The notes under the pieces are model-generated. The model had not been told where the DNA came from and did not search any database. It was given only the letters and a program-made list of their open reading frames with translations. DNA of 64,000 nt from Phosphoribacter sp037045045 (GTDB lineage Bacteria > Actinomycetota > Actinomycetes > Actinomycetales > Dermatophilaceae), in contig JBAOHL010000003.1 of assembly GCA_037045045.1 (NCBI GenBank), positions 248,001-312,000 on the forward strand, read 5' to 3'. Positions 24,320 to 33,216 of this stretch are shown here, one piece after another; position 1 is the stretch's first letter; each line of letters begins with the position of its first letter. The position numbers and the translations under genes are program-made.

Positions 24320-25857
24320 GCCGCACCGTCTACGTCCCCGCCGACGCGGCGGCCCGGTCGGTGGGTGCCGACGCGGTGGCGGCGGCCTTCGCCGTGGTGC
24401 CCGACGTCGATGTCGTGCGCACCGGTTCGCGCGGCCTGCTGTGGCTGGAGCCCCTCGTCGAGACCGACTCGCCGGCCGGCCGAGTCGGCTGGGGCCCGGT
24501 CGAGGTCGCCGACGCGAGCGAGGCGAGCGCGCTGCTGGACGCGGGCGCCGGACACGCGGCATACCTCGGGGTGCTCGGCGAGCATCCGTACCTGCAACAC
24601 CAGAACCGGGTGACCTTCGCCCGCTGCGGCCTCGTCGATCCGCTGTCGCTGGACGACTACGCGGCGCACGGCGGCTGGGTCGGGCTGCGCCGGGCCTTGG
24701 AGCTGCCTCCGGCCGAGGTCGTCGAGCAGGTCGTCGAATCGGGGCTGCGCGGTCGCGGCGGCGCCGGCTTCCCCACCGGCGTCAAATGGCGCACCGTCGC
24801 CGCCCAGCAGCGCGGCCCGAAGTTCGTCTGCGCCAACGCCGACGAGGGCGACTCGGGCACGTACGCCGACCGGATGCTCATCGAGGGCGACCCGTTCGGG
24901 CTCATCGAGGGCATGGCGATCACCGCGTATGCCGTCGGGGCGAGCGAGGGCTACGTCTACCTCCGCTCGGAATACCCCGACGCCATCGCGACGCTCAACC
25001 GGGCCATCGACCTCGCGAGCGCAGCGGGCTACCTCGGCGAACGCATCCTCGGGCACGACCTGACCTTCCGGCTCCAGGTGCGCGTCGGGGCCGGGGCCTA
25101 CATCTGCGGCGAGGAGACGTCGATGCTCGAGAGCATCGAAGGCCGGCGCGCCGAGGTCCGGGCCAAGCCGCCGATCCCGGCCATCGAGGGCCTGTTCGGC
25201 CTGCCCACGGTCGTCAACAACGTCCTCACCCTCGCGACGGTGCCGATGATCCTCGCCGACGGCGGCGCGGCATACGCGGCGTTGGGCACCGGCCGATCCC
25301 GAGGAACCCAGGTCTTCCAACTGGCCGGCAACGTCGCGCGCGGCGGGATCGTCGAGGCCGACTTCGGCATCACCGTCCGCGAGCTCGTCGAGGGCTACGG
25401 AGCCGGCACCCGCAGCGGCCGGCCGGTGCGGGCGGTGCAGATCGGCGGTCCACTGGGGGCCTACCTCACCGCCGACCGGCTCGACCTGCCGATGGACTAC
25501 GAGGCGCTGGCCGACGCGGGGGCGATGCTCGGGCACGGCGGCGTGGTCGTCTTCGACGACACCGTCGACATGGCCGCGCAGGCCAGGTTCGCCATGGAGT
25601 TCTGCGCCAAGGAGTCGTGCGGCAAGTGCACCCCGTGCCGGATCGGGTCGCGGCGCGGCGTCGAGACCATCGACCGGATCCGCGAGGGCGTCGACCGCGA
25701 GGCCAACCTCGCGTTGCTCGAGGACCTGTGCACGACGATGACCAAGGGCTCGTTGTGCGCGATGGGGGGCTTGACGCCGCTGCCGGTGCGTAGTGCGCTG
25801 GAGTACTTCCCCGAGGATTTCGGCCGTCCGTCCCGAGCGCAGGGAGGCTCCGCATGA
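24316..25857 (+). CDS. fdsB: NAD-dependent formate dehydrogenase beta subunit (NuoF-like, FMN and NAD site)
   Basis: 513 residues. The N-terminal ~110 residues are a second NuoE-like region lacking cluster cysteines. The NuoF part has the NADH/FMN motifs GLRGRGGAGFPTGVKW and ANADEGDSGTYADRML, then GAGAYICGEETSML and the [4Fe-4S] site ESCGKCTPCRIGSRRG. It hands electrons from the molybdenum subunit to NAD+. Its start overlaps the fdsG stop and its stop overlaps the fdsA start, both by four bases. Confidence 0.94.
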   Translation: MSRTVYVPADAAARSVGADAVAAAFAVVPDVDVVRTGSRGLLWLEPLVETDSPAGRVGWGPVEVADASEASALLDAGAGHAAYLGVLGEHPYLQHQNRVTFARCGLVDPLSLDDYAAHGGWVGLRRALELPPAEVVEQVVESGLRGRGGAGFPTGVKWRTVAAQQRGPKFVCANADEGDSGTYADRMLIEGDPFGLIEGMAITAYAVGASEGYVYLRSEYPDAIATLNRAIDLASAAGYLGERILGHDLTFRLQVRVGAGAYICGEETSMLESIEGRRAEVRAKPPIPAIEGLFGLPTVVNNVLTLATVPMILADGGAAYAALGTGRSRGTQVFQLAGNVARGGIVEADFGITVRELVEGYGAGTRSGRPVRAVQIGGPLGAYLTADRLDLPMDYEALADAGAMLGHGGVVVFDDTVDMAAQARFAMEFCAKESCGKCTPCRIGSRRGVETIDRIREGVDREANLALLEDLCTTMTKGSLCAMGGLTPLPVRSALEYFPEDFGRPSRAQGGSA

Positions 25858-28673
25858 CCCTTGCCCCCGAGGTCGACCTCGGCACCCCGCGCGGCGCCGG
25901 GCCGGCGCTCGTCACCGCCACCGTCGACGGACGCGAGGTCAGCGTGCCGGCCGGGACGTCCGTCCTGCGCGCCGCCTCCGAGGCCGGCGTCGACATCCCG
26001 CGCCTGTGCGCCACCGACAGCCTCGCCGCCTTCGGGTCGTGCCGGTTGTGCCTCGTCGAGATCGACGGCGTCTCGGGCACGCCCGCGTCGTGCACCACCC
26101 CGTGCACCGACGGCATGGTCGTGACGACCCGCAGCGACCAACTCGCCGGGCTACGCCGCGGGGTCATGGAGCTGTACCTGTCCGACCACCCGGCCGACTG
26201 CCCCGGGTGCGCGCGCGGGTCCTGCGAGATGCAGCGGCTCGCCCACGACCTCGGCGTGACGAACGTCCGGTACGGCCTGGCCGGCGCCTCGCACGTCGCC
26301 GAGGGCCAGGATCTGTCCAACCCCTACTTCGCCTACGACCCCGCCGCGTGCATCGTCTGCTCCCGGTGTGTGCGGGCCTGCGGCGAGATCCAGGGCACCT
26401 TCGCGCTCACCGTCGCCGGCCGCGGCTTCGACTCGCGGATCACCCCGGGCGGCTGGGACTTCCTCGGCTCGGAGTGCGTGTCGTGCGGCGCCTGCGTGCA
26501 GGCCTGCCCGACGTCGGCGTTGGAGGAAAAGTCCCTCGCCAAGCTCGGTATGCCGTCGCGGGCGGTCGAGACGACGTGCGCCTACTGCGGCGTGGGGTGC
26601 TCGTTCCGCGCCGAGGTGCACGGCGAGGGCGCCGACACGACCGTCGTGCGGATGGTGCCGAGCAAGGCCGGTGGCGCCAACGAGGGCCACTCGTGCGTCA
26701 AGGGCCGCTTCGCGTACGGCTACGCCAACCACCCCGACCGGCAACTGCACCCCATGGTCCGCGAAAGCATCGAGCAGCCGTGGCGGGTCGTCTCGTGGGA
26801 GGAGGCCATCGGCACCGTCGCCGCCGGGTTCCGGGCCCTGCAGCAGCGCCACGGCGCCGGGGCGATCGGTGCGATCTCGTCCTCGCGGTGCACCAACGAA
26901 GAGGTGTATGTCGTCCAGCGGATGGTCCGGGCGGCGTTCGGCAACAACAACATCGACACGTGCGCGCGGGTGTGCCACTCCCCCACCGGCTATGGCCTCA
27001 ACACGACTTTCGGCACGTCGGCGGGCACCCAGGACTTCGAGTCGGTCGACCACGCCGACGTCGTGCTCGTCATCGGCGCCAACCCCACCGACGCTCACCC
27101 GGTCTTCGGGTCGCGGCTCAAGCGACGGCTGCGCCAGGGCGCCGAACTCATCGTCGCCGACCCGCGCCGCATCGACCTGGTCCGCTCGCCGCACGTCGAG
27201 GCGGCATACCACCTGCCGGTCCGCCCCGGCACCAACGTCGCCTTCGTCAACGCGTTGGCCCACGTCGTCGTCACCGAGGGCCTGGCCGACCGAGCCTTCC
27301 TCGACGCCCGGTGCGAGAACGTCGAGCCCTACCTTGAGTTCGTCGCCCGGCCTGAGCACTCCCCCGAGGCCACCGAGATCTACACCGGGATCCCGGCCGA
27401 GCAGTTGCGCGAGGCGGCCCGGCGGTATGCCGCGGGGCCGAACTCGGCGATCTACTACGGCCTCGGTGTCACCGAGCACAGCCAGGGCTCGACGATGGTC
27501 ATGGGGATGGCCAACCTCGCGATGATCACCGGGATGATCGGGCGCCCCGGGGTCGGCGTCAACCCGCTGCGGGGCCAGAACAACGTCCAGGGCTCGTGCG
27601 ACATGGGCTCCTTCCCGCACGAACTGCCCGGCTACCGCTACATCGGCGACGACGAGGCCCGCGCGGTGTACGAACGACTGTGGGGGGTATGGATCGGTCC
27701 CGAGCCGGGGCTGCGCATCCCCAACATGTTCGACGCGGCGATCGGCGGGACGTTCCGGGGGTTGTTCGTCCACGGCGAGGACATCGCCCAGAGCGATCCG
27801 AACACCCAGCACGTCGAGGCGGCGTTGCGGGCCATGGACCTCGTCGTCGTCCACGACCTGTTCCTCAACGAGACGGCCCGCTTCGCCCACGTCTTCCTGC
27901 CCGGCTCCTCGTTCCTCGAGAAGGACGGAACGTTCACCAACGCCGAACGGCGGATCAACCGGGTGCGCCCGGTCATGCCGAGCCGGGTGGGCAAGGACGA
28001 GTGGCAGGCCGTCTGCGAGATCGCTACGGCGATGGGGTATCCGATGAGTTACGCCTGCGCGGCCGACATCATGGCCGAGATCGCGGCGACCTCGCCGACG
28101 TTCGCCGGGGTCTCGTTCGAGCGCCTCGACGAGGTCGGGTCGATGCAGTGGCCGGTCCCCGACGCGGCATCGACGGGGACGCCGATCATGCACGTCGACC
28201 ACTTCGTCCGCGGCCGGGGCCGGCTTGTCGAGACCGTCTACGTCCCGACGACCGAACGGACCACGGCCCGATACCCGCTGCTGCTCACGACCGGGCGGAT
28301 CCTCTCGCAGTACAACGTCGGCGCCCAGACCCGCCGCACTGCCAATTCGACGTGGCACCCGGCGGACCTGCTCGAAATCCATCCGGCCGACGCCGAATTG
28401 CGCGGGGTCCACGACGGCGACCTCGTCGAGATCTCCTCCCGGGTCGGTGCGACGACCCTGCGGGCGCAACACTCCGAGCGGATGCCGGTCGGCGTCGTCT
28501 ACACGACCTTCCACCACCCGGTGAGCGGCGCCAACGTCGTGACGACGGACAACTCCGACTGGGCGACGAACTGCCCCGAGTACAAGGTCACCGCAGTCCA
28601 GGTCACTGTGGCCACCGCGCTCGAATCGACGGTGGGCGTGCAGGCCGACGCCGACGCGGTGGTGGCCCGGTGA
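25854..28673 (+). CDS. fdsA: NAD-dependent formate dehydrogenase alpha subunit (molybdopterin, iron-sulfur)
   Basis: Catalytic subunit of 939 residues. In order it has a [2Fe-2S] site (FGSCRLCLVEIDG), a His/Cys [4Fe-4S] site (HPADCPGCARGSCEMQ), two ferredoxin-type [4Fe-4S] sites (CIVCSRCVRACGEI and CVSCGACVQACPTSAL) and a fourth by the cofactor (CAYCGVGC...HSCVKG). The bis-MGD domain follows, with active-site Cys374 (CARVCHSPTGYGLN), so it is a Cys and not a selenocysteine enzyme. It oxidises formate to CO2 in the cytoplasm. Overlaps with fdsB and fdsD imply tight coupling. Chaperone genes (fdsC) are not in the window. Confidence 0.95.
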   Translation: MTLAPEVDLGTPRGAGPALVTATVDGREVSVPAGTSVLRAASEAGVDIPRLCATDSLAAFGSCRLCLVEIDGVSGTPASCTTPCTDGMVVTTRSDQLAGLRRGVMELYLSDHPADCPGCARGSCEMQRLAHDLGVTNVRYGLAGASHVAEGQDLSNPYFAYDPAACIVCSRCVRACGEIQGTFALTVAGRGFDSRITPGGWDFLGSECVSCGACVQACPTSALEEKSLAKLGMPSRAVETTCAYCGVGCSFRAEVHGEGADTTVVRMVPSKAGGANEGHSCVKGRFAYGYANHPDRQLHPMVRESIEQPWRVVSWEEAIGTVAAGFRALQQRHGAGAIGAISSSRCTNEEVYVVQRMVRAAFGNNNIDTCARVCHSPTGYGLNTTFGTSAGTQDFESVDHADVVLVIGANPTDAHPVFGSRLKRRLRQGAELIVADPRRIDLVRSPHVEAAYHLPVRPGTNVAFVNALAHVVVTEGLADRAFLDARCENVEPYLEFVARPEHSPEATEIYTGIPAEQLREAARRYAAGPNSAIYYGLGVTEHSQGSTMVMGMANLAMITGMIGRPGVGVNPLRGQNNVQGSCDMGSFPHELPGYRYIGDDEARAVYERLWGVWIGPEPGLRIPNMFDAAIGGTFRGLFVHGEDIAQSDPNTQHVEAALRAMDLVVVHDLFLNETARFAHVFLPGSSFLEKDGTFTNAERRINRVRPVMPSRVGKDEWQAVCEIATAMGYPMSYACAADIMAEIAATSPTFAGVSFERLDEVGSMQWPVPDAASTGTPIMHVDHFVRGRGRLVETVYVPTTERTTARYPLLLTTGRILSQYNVGAQTRRTANSTWHPADLLEIHPADAELRGVHDGDLVEISSRVGATTLRAQHSERMPVGVVYTTFHHPVSGANVVTTDNSDWATNCPEYKVTAVQVTVATALESTVGVQADADAVVAR

Positions 28674-28933
28674 ACGAGGTCCCCGCGGTGGTGCGGATGG
28701 CCAACGACATCGCCCGCCAGTTCGAGCACCTGGGCGAGGAGCACGCCGCGGCCCGGGTGGCCGGACACGTCGGCAGGTTCTGGGAGATGCGGATGAAGGT
28801 CGAGCTGCGCGCCCTCGGCCTGGCCCACGACCCGGCGTTGGACCCGATCGCCGCCGCCGCCGCTCGGCACCTGTCGGCGGGCACGATGGACCCCGCAGCG
28901 ATGGGCACCCCGCAGCCGCCGCTGCCGACATAG
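28670..28933 (+). CDS. fdsD: Formate dehydrogenase delta subunit
   Basis: 87-residue small subunit. VRMANDIARQFEHLGEEHAAARVAGHVGRFW is characteristic of the FdsD family, which accompanies soluble NAD-dependent formate dehydrogenases and aids stability or assembly. Start GTG at 28670 overlaps the fdsA stop by four bases. It is the last gene of the operon; the next gene converges from the other strand 14 bases later. Confidence 0.92.
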   Translation: MNEVPAVVRMANDIARQFEHLGEEHAAARVAGHVGRFWEMRMKVELRALGLAHDPALDPIAAAAARHLSAGTMDPAAMGTPQPPLPT

Positions 28934-28947
28934 CGGCTGCTCACCGC

Positions 28948-29661
28948 TCAGGCCAATTGGGCGCGCAGGATCCGCGGGGCGTCGACCATGGCCGGGCCGT
29001 ACCAGGTCAGCGCCTGCCCGTCGACGAGCGCCCAGCGCCGGCCGGGGAAGGACTCGGGGCCGTCGCTCGCAGTGAATCGGTACGGCTCGTCCGGCAGCAC
29101 GACGAGATCGTGGGCCGGCAGGTCGCCGAGGTCGATCCTCGGGTAACGCACCGGGTGGTCGGCCAACGCGTTGACGTACCCAAGCCGGCGAAGCACGTCA
29201 CCGGCATACGTGTCGCTGCCGACGAACATCCACGGCCGCCGCCAGATCGCGACGACGACGCGGTATGCCGGTTCGCGCTCCGGGTCGGCCCAGGCGGCCC
29301 GGGCCTCGTCGAGCCACTGCCGGTGCGGCGCCTCGAGTCGCTCGAGCAACCCGTCGAGTTGGCCCAGCGCGTCGGTCACGGTGCGCACGTCGGTGACGAG
29401 CACATCGAGCCCGAGCGCACGCAGCGCCTCGACGTCGGCACGGCGGTTCTCCTCCTCGTTGGCGACGACGAGATCCGGCTTGAGCGAGCGGATGCGCTCG
29501 ACGTCGGGGTTCTTCGTCCCGCCGACGCGGGCCACGTCGAGGTCAGGCGGACGCACGCACCAATCCGTCGCGCCGACAAGCCGACCCGGCGCGCTCACCG
29601 CGATGGCCTCGGTCAACGACGGAACCAACGAGACGACACGACGCACCGGCATACCCGGCAT
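28948..29661 (-). CDS. BtuF-like helical-backbone binding protein without signal peptide
   Basis: 237 residues with the fold of vitamin B12/iron-siderophore binding proteins: VVSLVPSLTEAIAV at the start, LVGATDWCVRPPDL, GGTKNPDVERIRSLKPDLVV, and a C-terminal half with YAGDVLRRLGYVNAL and DLVVLPDEPYRF. There is no signal peptide or lipobox and no permease or ATPase gene nearby, so it may bind a corrinoid or metal ligand in the cytoplasm. Starts at 29661 and 29715 are both possible; I prefer 29661 because it leaves the upstream stop at 29666 free. The ligand is unknown. Confidence 0.7.
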   Translation of the reverse strand: MPGMPVRRVVSLVPSLTEAIAVSAPGRLVGATDWCVRPPDLDVARVGGTKNPDVERIRSLKPDLVVANEEENRRADVEALRALGLDVLVTDVRTVTDALGQLDGLLERLEAPHRQWLDEARAAWADPEREPAYRVVVAIWRRPWMFVGSDTYAGDVLRRLGYVNALADHPVRYPRIDLGDLPAHDLVVLPDEPYRFTASDGPESFPGRRWALVDGQALTWYGPAMVDAPRILRAQLA

Positions 29662-29665
29662 CCTG

Positions 29666-30256
29666 TCAGGACGTCGGGAGAGCCCGAGCAGTGACGTCAG
29701 GTGCGGGGCGGGCAACGGCGGGCCGCCAGGACATCACGAACAAGGCGCCGACAAGGGTCGCGAACATCAGCCGCTGGTAGATCCCGGCCCGCGCCGAGTG
29801 CACCGCCATCGCCACCGGCAGCAGCAGGTAGGCGCCGGCAAGCCCGAGCCTGGCTCCGCGCCTGATGTGCCACGCGGCGAGGATCTCGGCGTTGACGACG
29901 GCCAGGCCCATCGCGGTGGCGGCGACGCTGTGCAGGGTCGCTTCGGTGGGGTCGTACGCGACGCCAGGCAGGTAGGGCTCGTGCGACCAGACCCCGACAG
30001 CGACGAGGCCGGCAGCGAAGGCCCCGTAGCCCCAGGCGGCCGCGCGACCCCAACGCACCCGCGGCAGCAGGCTCAACACGGCCAGAGCCAACAGGGGGAA
30101 GCCCGTGCGAGCCACCCAGGCTCCGGGCGTGGCCTGGGCCGCGGTCTCGCTGACGCTCTGGCGCACGAGGTCGTACTCCGGGACCGCGAACGGACCCAGG
30201 GCGAACGCGGTCGCGGCGGCGCCGAGCAGCACGTGCGTGACGGCGGGCCGGCTCAC
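29666..30256 (-). CDS. DUF998-like integral membrane protein
   Basis: 196 residues with about six hydrophobic helices. It begins VSRPAVTHVLLGAAATAFALG and has PEYDLVRQSVSETAAQATPGAW, a pattern seen in DUF998 proteins, and WSHEPYLPGVAYDPTEATLHSV. Start GTG at 30256 overlaps the stop of the upstream gene by four bases. It forms an operon with that gene, divergent from a TetR regulator that probably controls it. Function unknown. Confidence 0.72.
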   Translation of the reverse strand: MSRPAVTHVLLGAAATAFALGPFAVPEYDLVRQSVSETAAQATPGAWVARTGFPLLALAVLSLLPRVRWGRAAAWGYGAFAAGLVAVGVWSHEPYLPGVAYDPTEATLHSVAATAMGLAVVNAEILAAWHIRRGARLGLAGAYLLLPVAMAVHSARAGIYQRLMFATLVGALFVMSWRPAVARPAPDVTARALPTS

Positions 30257-30885
30257 CTGGCCACCTCGGCCCGGCCGAAGGTGACCGCCAGGGCGGCATA
30301 CCAGGCGAGGAACGCCGCGTTGGCCACGTAGAAGAGGACCTGCAGACCCGGCAGTTGCCCGACCGCGGTGAGCACCCCGGCCGCGACGGCCACCCCACCG
30401 AGTCGCGGCGAGCCCGCCCGCACGAACAGCACCCCGAACGCCGCGAAAGACACCGAGATCAGCAGGAAGCCGGCCGTGTTGAGCGTGACCTGCAGCAGGT
30501 CCATCGAGAGGACCGCCCCGCCGGGCAGTCCGCGCAGGTCGGCGAGCACCGACGTGAGCTGGGCGAGCCGGCCGGTCACTCCGAGCAGGTCGCCGACCAG
30601 CGCGCAGCCGGTCGCGACGAGCACGAGGGTCGGGCCGGTGAGCCGGAGGCTGCGGTGCAGGGCCGGCACCGTGAACATGTCCAGGCAGCTGATCGCGGCC
30701 AGAGCGGCCGGGCCGAGCAGGGCCAGCGCGCCCGGCCACCCGCTCCCCTGGGCCGGCCCCGGCCGGGGGATCGCCATGAGGGAGCCGCCGGCGAGCAGGG
30801 CGACGAGGGCCCCCACCGCCGCAGTCGCCGCGAGCCGACGCTCGGGGTGTTCGCGCGGAGGGGATACGACCGAGGTGAGGCTCAT
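30253..30885 (-). CDS. Integral membrane protein of unknown function
   Basis: 210 residues with five or six hydrophobic segments (for example VGALVALLAGGSLMAIP and LALLGPAALAAISCLDMF) and a Leu-rich middle (LLQVTLNTAGFLLISVSFAAFG). No family was recognised with confidence. Start ATG at 30885 lies five bases from an AT-rich palindrome. It is co-transcribed with the DUF998-like gene and divergent from tetR, so repression by that regulator is the simplest reading. Confidence 0.7.
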   Translation of the reverse strand: MSLTSVVSPPREHPERRLAATAAVGALVALLAGGSLMAIPRPGPAQGSGWPGALALLGPAALAAISCLDMFTVPALHRSLRLTGPTLVLVATGCALVGDLLGVTGRLAQLTSVLADLRGLPGGAVLSMDLLQVTLNTAGFLLISVSFAAFGVLFVRAGSPRLGGVAVAAGVLTAVGQLPGLQVLFYVANAAFLAWYAALAVTFGRAEVAR

Positions 30886-30889
30886 GTCA

Positions 30890-30906
30890 ATATAGTATCA
30901 CTATAT
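30890..30906. promoter_or_regulatory. AT-rich 17-bp palindrome, probable TetR operator
   Basis: ATATAGT-ATC-ACTATAT is a perfect inverted repeat in the 68-base gap between a TetR gene and a divergent membrane operon. The surrounding DNA is GC-rich, so an AT-only stretch of this length stands out. TATAGT- and TATATA-like -10 elements overlap it, so a bound repressor would block both promoters. Confidence 0.7.
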
Positions 30907-30953
30907 ATAGCCAGCCTCACCACGGACGATACGTTGGAGGACAGGAGGGTGCG

Positions 30954-31649
30954 GTGACGGAGCGACGCGGGCGCGGGCGGCCTCCCGCCGCCGACCCCGG
31001 GATGATGGGCGAGCGGCTCACCAGGGCCTGCTGGCGGCTGCTCGTCGAGCAGTCGAGCGGCGGAGCCAAGGTCAGCGTGGCGTCCATCTGCGCCGCCTGC
31101 GAGTGCACTCCCCCGACGCTGTACCACCACTTCGCCAACCTCGACGAGCTCGTCCGGGCGGCGTGCGAGCAGGCCTTCGAGCAGTGGTCCCGGTCGCTGG
31201 AGCGTCGTGTCGCCGGCCTGGACTCGCCGCGAGAGCGAGTGCGTCGACGGGGCCTGGCCTACGTGACCTGGGGGGTCGCCAATCCGAGCGCCTACCGGGT
31301 GCTCTTCCAGTCGCCCCCGCCGGCGGCCCGACGCGCCGAGATGCCCGGCCGCGGCTTCGACGCGCTGCTGACCGACCTAGGGTCACTGCTGGGGCGAGAG
31401 CCGGACGATCCGCTCGTCCGCACGGCCGCCTTCGCCCACTGGAGCGCGGTCCACGGCCTCACCGGTTTGCTCATCGTCAACCCCGAGATCCCCGAGCCGC
31501 TCTGGCGGGGCGTGCTCGACCACCTTGGCGACGCGCTCACCGCGGGCGAGCCCGCCCCACCGGCGCGGCCGGACGCAACGCCCGGCCCCGGCCCGGAACC
31601 CAAGCCCGGCAGCTCGGACGTTGACAGGCCTGGGCAGCTCGGCAGTTGA
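30954..31649 (+). CDS. TetR-family transcriptional regulator
   Basis: 231 residues. The N-terminal helix-turn-helix is VSVASICAACECTPPTLYHHFANLDELVRAA (about 40-70), typical of TetR. The C-terminal region resembles the WHG/TetR_C type (YRVLFQSPPP, HGLTGLLIVNPEIPEPLW). Start GTG at 30954 behind GGAGGACAGGAGGG. The last ~30 residues are low-complexity and partly encoded by a 25-base tandem repeat. It probably represses itself and the divergent membrane genes. The ligand is unknown. Confidence 0.88.
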   Translation: MTERRGRGRPPAADPGMMGERLTRACWRLLVEQSSGGAKVSVASICAACECTPPTLYHHFANLDELVRAACEQAFEQWSRSLERRVAGLDSPRERVRRRGLAYVTWGVANPSAYRVLFQSPPPAARRAEMPGRGFDALLTDLGSLLGREPDDPLVRTAAFAHWSAVHGLTGLLIVNPEIPEPLWRGVLDHLGDALTAGEPAPPARPDATPGPGPEPKPGSSDVDRPGQLGS

Positions 31650-31687
31650 CAGGCCTGGGCAGCCAGCAGCTGACAGGCCCCGGCAGC
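31608..31687. repeat. 24-25 bp tandem repeat at a convergent gene junction
   Basis: GGCAGC at 31608, 31633, 31658 and 31682 opens imperfect copies containing GTTGACAGGCCTGG. The array covers the last codons of tetR and the space up to the lipoamide dehydrogenase stop. Confidence 0.75.
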
Positions 31688-33085
31688 TCAGAAGTTGATC
31701 ATGTGGCCGGCGATGCCGTGCAGGGCCTCCTTGACCGCCTCGCCGAGGGTCGGGTGGGCGAACACGACGCGGGACAGCTCGTCGGCCGTGAGGTCCCAGG
31801 TCTGGGCCGCGTTGAGCACCGGGAGCAACTCGGTGACGTCCGGGCCGATGAGGTGGGCGCCGAGCAACTCGTTGTGTTCCGCGTCGGCGACGATCTTGAC
31901 GAAGCCGACCGCATCGCCCAGGCCCTGGGCCTTGCCGTTGGCCGAGAACGGGAAGGTCGCGGTCTTCACGGCATACCCGGCGTCCTTGGCCTGCGCTTCG
32001 GACAGGCCCATCGACCCGATCTGCGGCTGGCAGTACGTCGCGCGGGGGATGAAGCGGTAGTCGATCTCCATCGTCTCGGCGCCCGCGATGGTCTCGGCGG
32101 CGACGATGCCCATGGCCTCGGCGACGTGGGCGAGCATGAGCTGGGCGGTGACGTCGCCGATCGCGTAGACGTTCGGGACGTTGGTGCGGCACCGGCCGTC
32201 GACGGCGATGGCGCCCCGGTCGGTGAGGGCGACGCCGGAGGCGTCCAGGCCGTAGCCCTCGACCCGCGGGGCGAACCCGATCGCCGAGAGCAGCCGGTCT
32301 GCCTCGAGGACCATCTGCTGGCCGCCGGCGGCGGGCGAGACGTGCACCCGTACCCCCGTGCCGGTGTCCTCGACCGACTCGACCTTCGTGCCGAGCAGGA
32401 CCTTGACGCCGAGCTTCTTGTAGTGCTTGAGCAGTTCCTTGGACACCGCCTCGTCCTCGGTCGGCACCATCCGGTCGAGGAACTCGACGATCGTCACGTC
32501 GACGCCGAAGTTGCGCATGACGTAAGCGAACTCGACGCCGATCGCACCCGACCCGGCGATGATGATCGAGGCGGGCAGCTGCGGGTCGAGGATCTGCTCC
32601 TCGTAGGTGACGACGTTCGTGGACACCGTCACCCCGGGGATCATCCGGGTCACCGACCCGGTGGCGATGATGAGGTTGTCGAACGACAGGTCGCGCTGGG
32701 TGCCATCGGCGGCCCGCACGGTCATCGAGGTGGGCCCGGTCAGGGTGCCCCAGCCGTCGATTTCGGTGATCGTGTTCTTCTTCATGAGGAAGTGCACGCC
32801 CTTGACGATGCCGGCGGATACCTGCCGCGAGCGGGCATGGGTCGGGCCGTAGGTCATCGTCGCGTCGCCCTCGATGCCGAACTTCGCCTTCTCGTGGGTG
32901 AGCACGTGGGCGAGCTCGGCGTTCTTGAGCAGGGCCTTGCTCGGAATGCAGCCGACGTTGAGGCACACTCCGCCCCAGTACTTCTCCTCGACCACGGCGG
33001 TCTTCAGGCCGAGTTGGGCGGCGCGGATGGCGGCGACGTACCCGCCCGGTCCGGCGCCGAGGACGACGACATCGAAATCAGCCAT
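31688..33085 (-). CDS. lpdA: Dihydrolipoyl dehydrogenase
   Basis: FAD- and NAD-dependent E3 component of pyruvate, 2-oxoglutarate and branched-chain oxo-acid dehydrogenases. The 465 residues show the FAD motif DVVVLGAGPGGYVAAIRAA, the redox disulfide GGVCLNVGCIPSKAL, the NAD motif IIIAGSGAIGVEFAYV, VYAIGDVTAQLMLAHVAEAMG and the catalytic His-Glu pair FAHPTLGEAVKEA. The ATG at 33085 was chosen; the 47 codons upstream are not conserved. The gene is alone and divergent from the MFS gene. Confidence 0.96.
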   Translation of the reverse strand: MADFDVVVLGAGPGGYVAAIRAAQLGLKTAVVEEKYWGGVCLNVGCIPSKALLKNAELAHVLTHEKAKFGIEGDATMTYGPTHARSRQVSAGIVKGVHFLMKKNTITEIDGWGTLTGPTSMTVRAADGTQRDLSFDNLIIATGSVTRMIPGVTVSTNVVTYEEQILDPQLPASIIIAGSGAIGVEFAYVMRNFGVDVTIVEFLDRMVPTEDEAVSKELLKHYKKLGVKVLLGTKVESVEDTGTGVRVHVSPAAGGQQMVLEADRLLSAIGFAPRVEGYGLDASGVALTDRGAIAVDGRCRTNVPNVYAIGDVTAQLMLAHVAEAMGIVAAETIAGAETMEIDYRFIPRATYCQPQIGSMGLSEAQAKDAGYAVKTATFPFSANGKAQGLGDAVGFVKIVADAEHNELLGAHLIGPDVTELLPVLNAAQTWDLTADELSRVVFAHPTLGEAVKEALHGIAGHMINF

Positions 33086-33216
33086 AGCCCTCAGCCTACG
33101 GGCACGCCGGGGCTGCCCCAGTACGATGCTGCCCGGACCTGCGAGGAGGTATGCCGTGCCGCACGCGCCGACTCGCCCGTCACCGCCGACCGGCGTACCG
33201 GCGTGCTGAGCCGACG

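Noticed and set aside
23870..25857. NuoE/NuoF of respiratory complex I
   Set aside because: The following genes are a formate dehydrogenase catalytic subunit and FdsD, not nuoG-nuoN, so these are formate dehydrogenase subunits.
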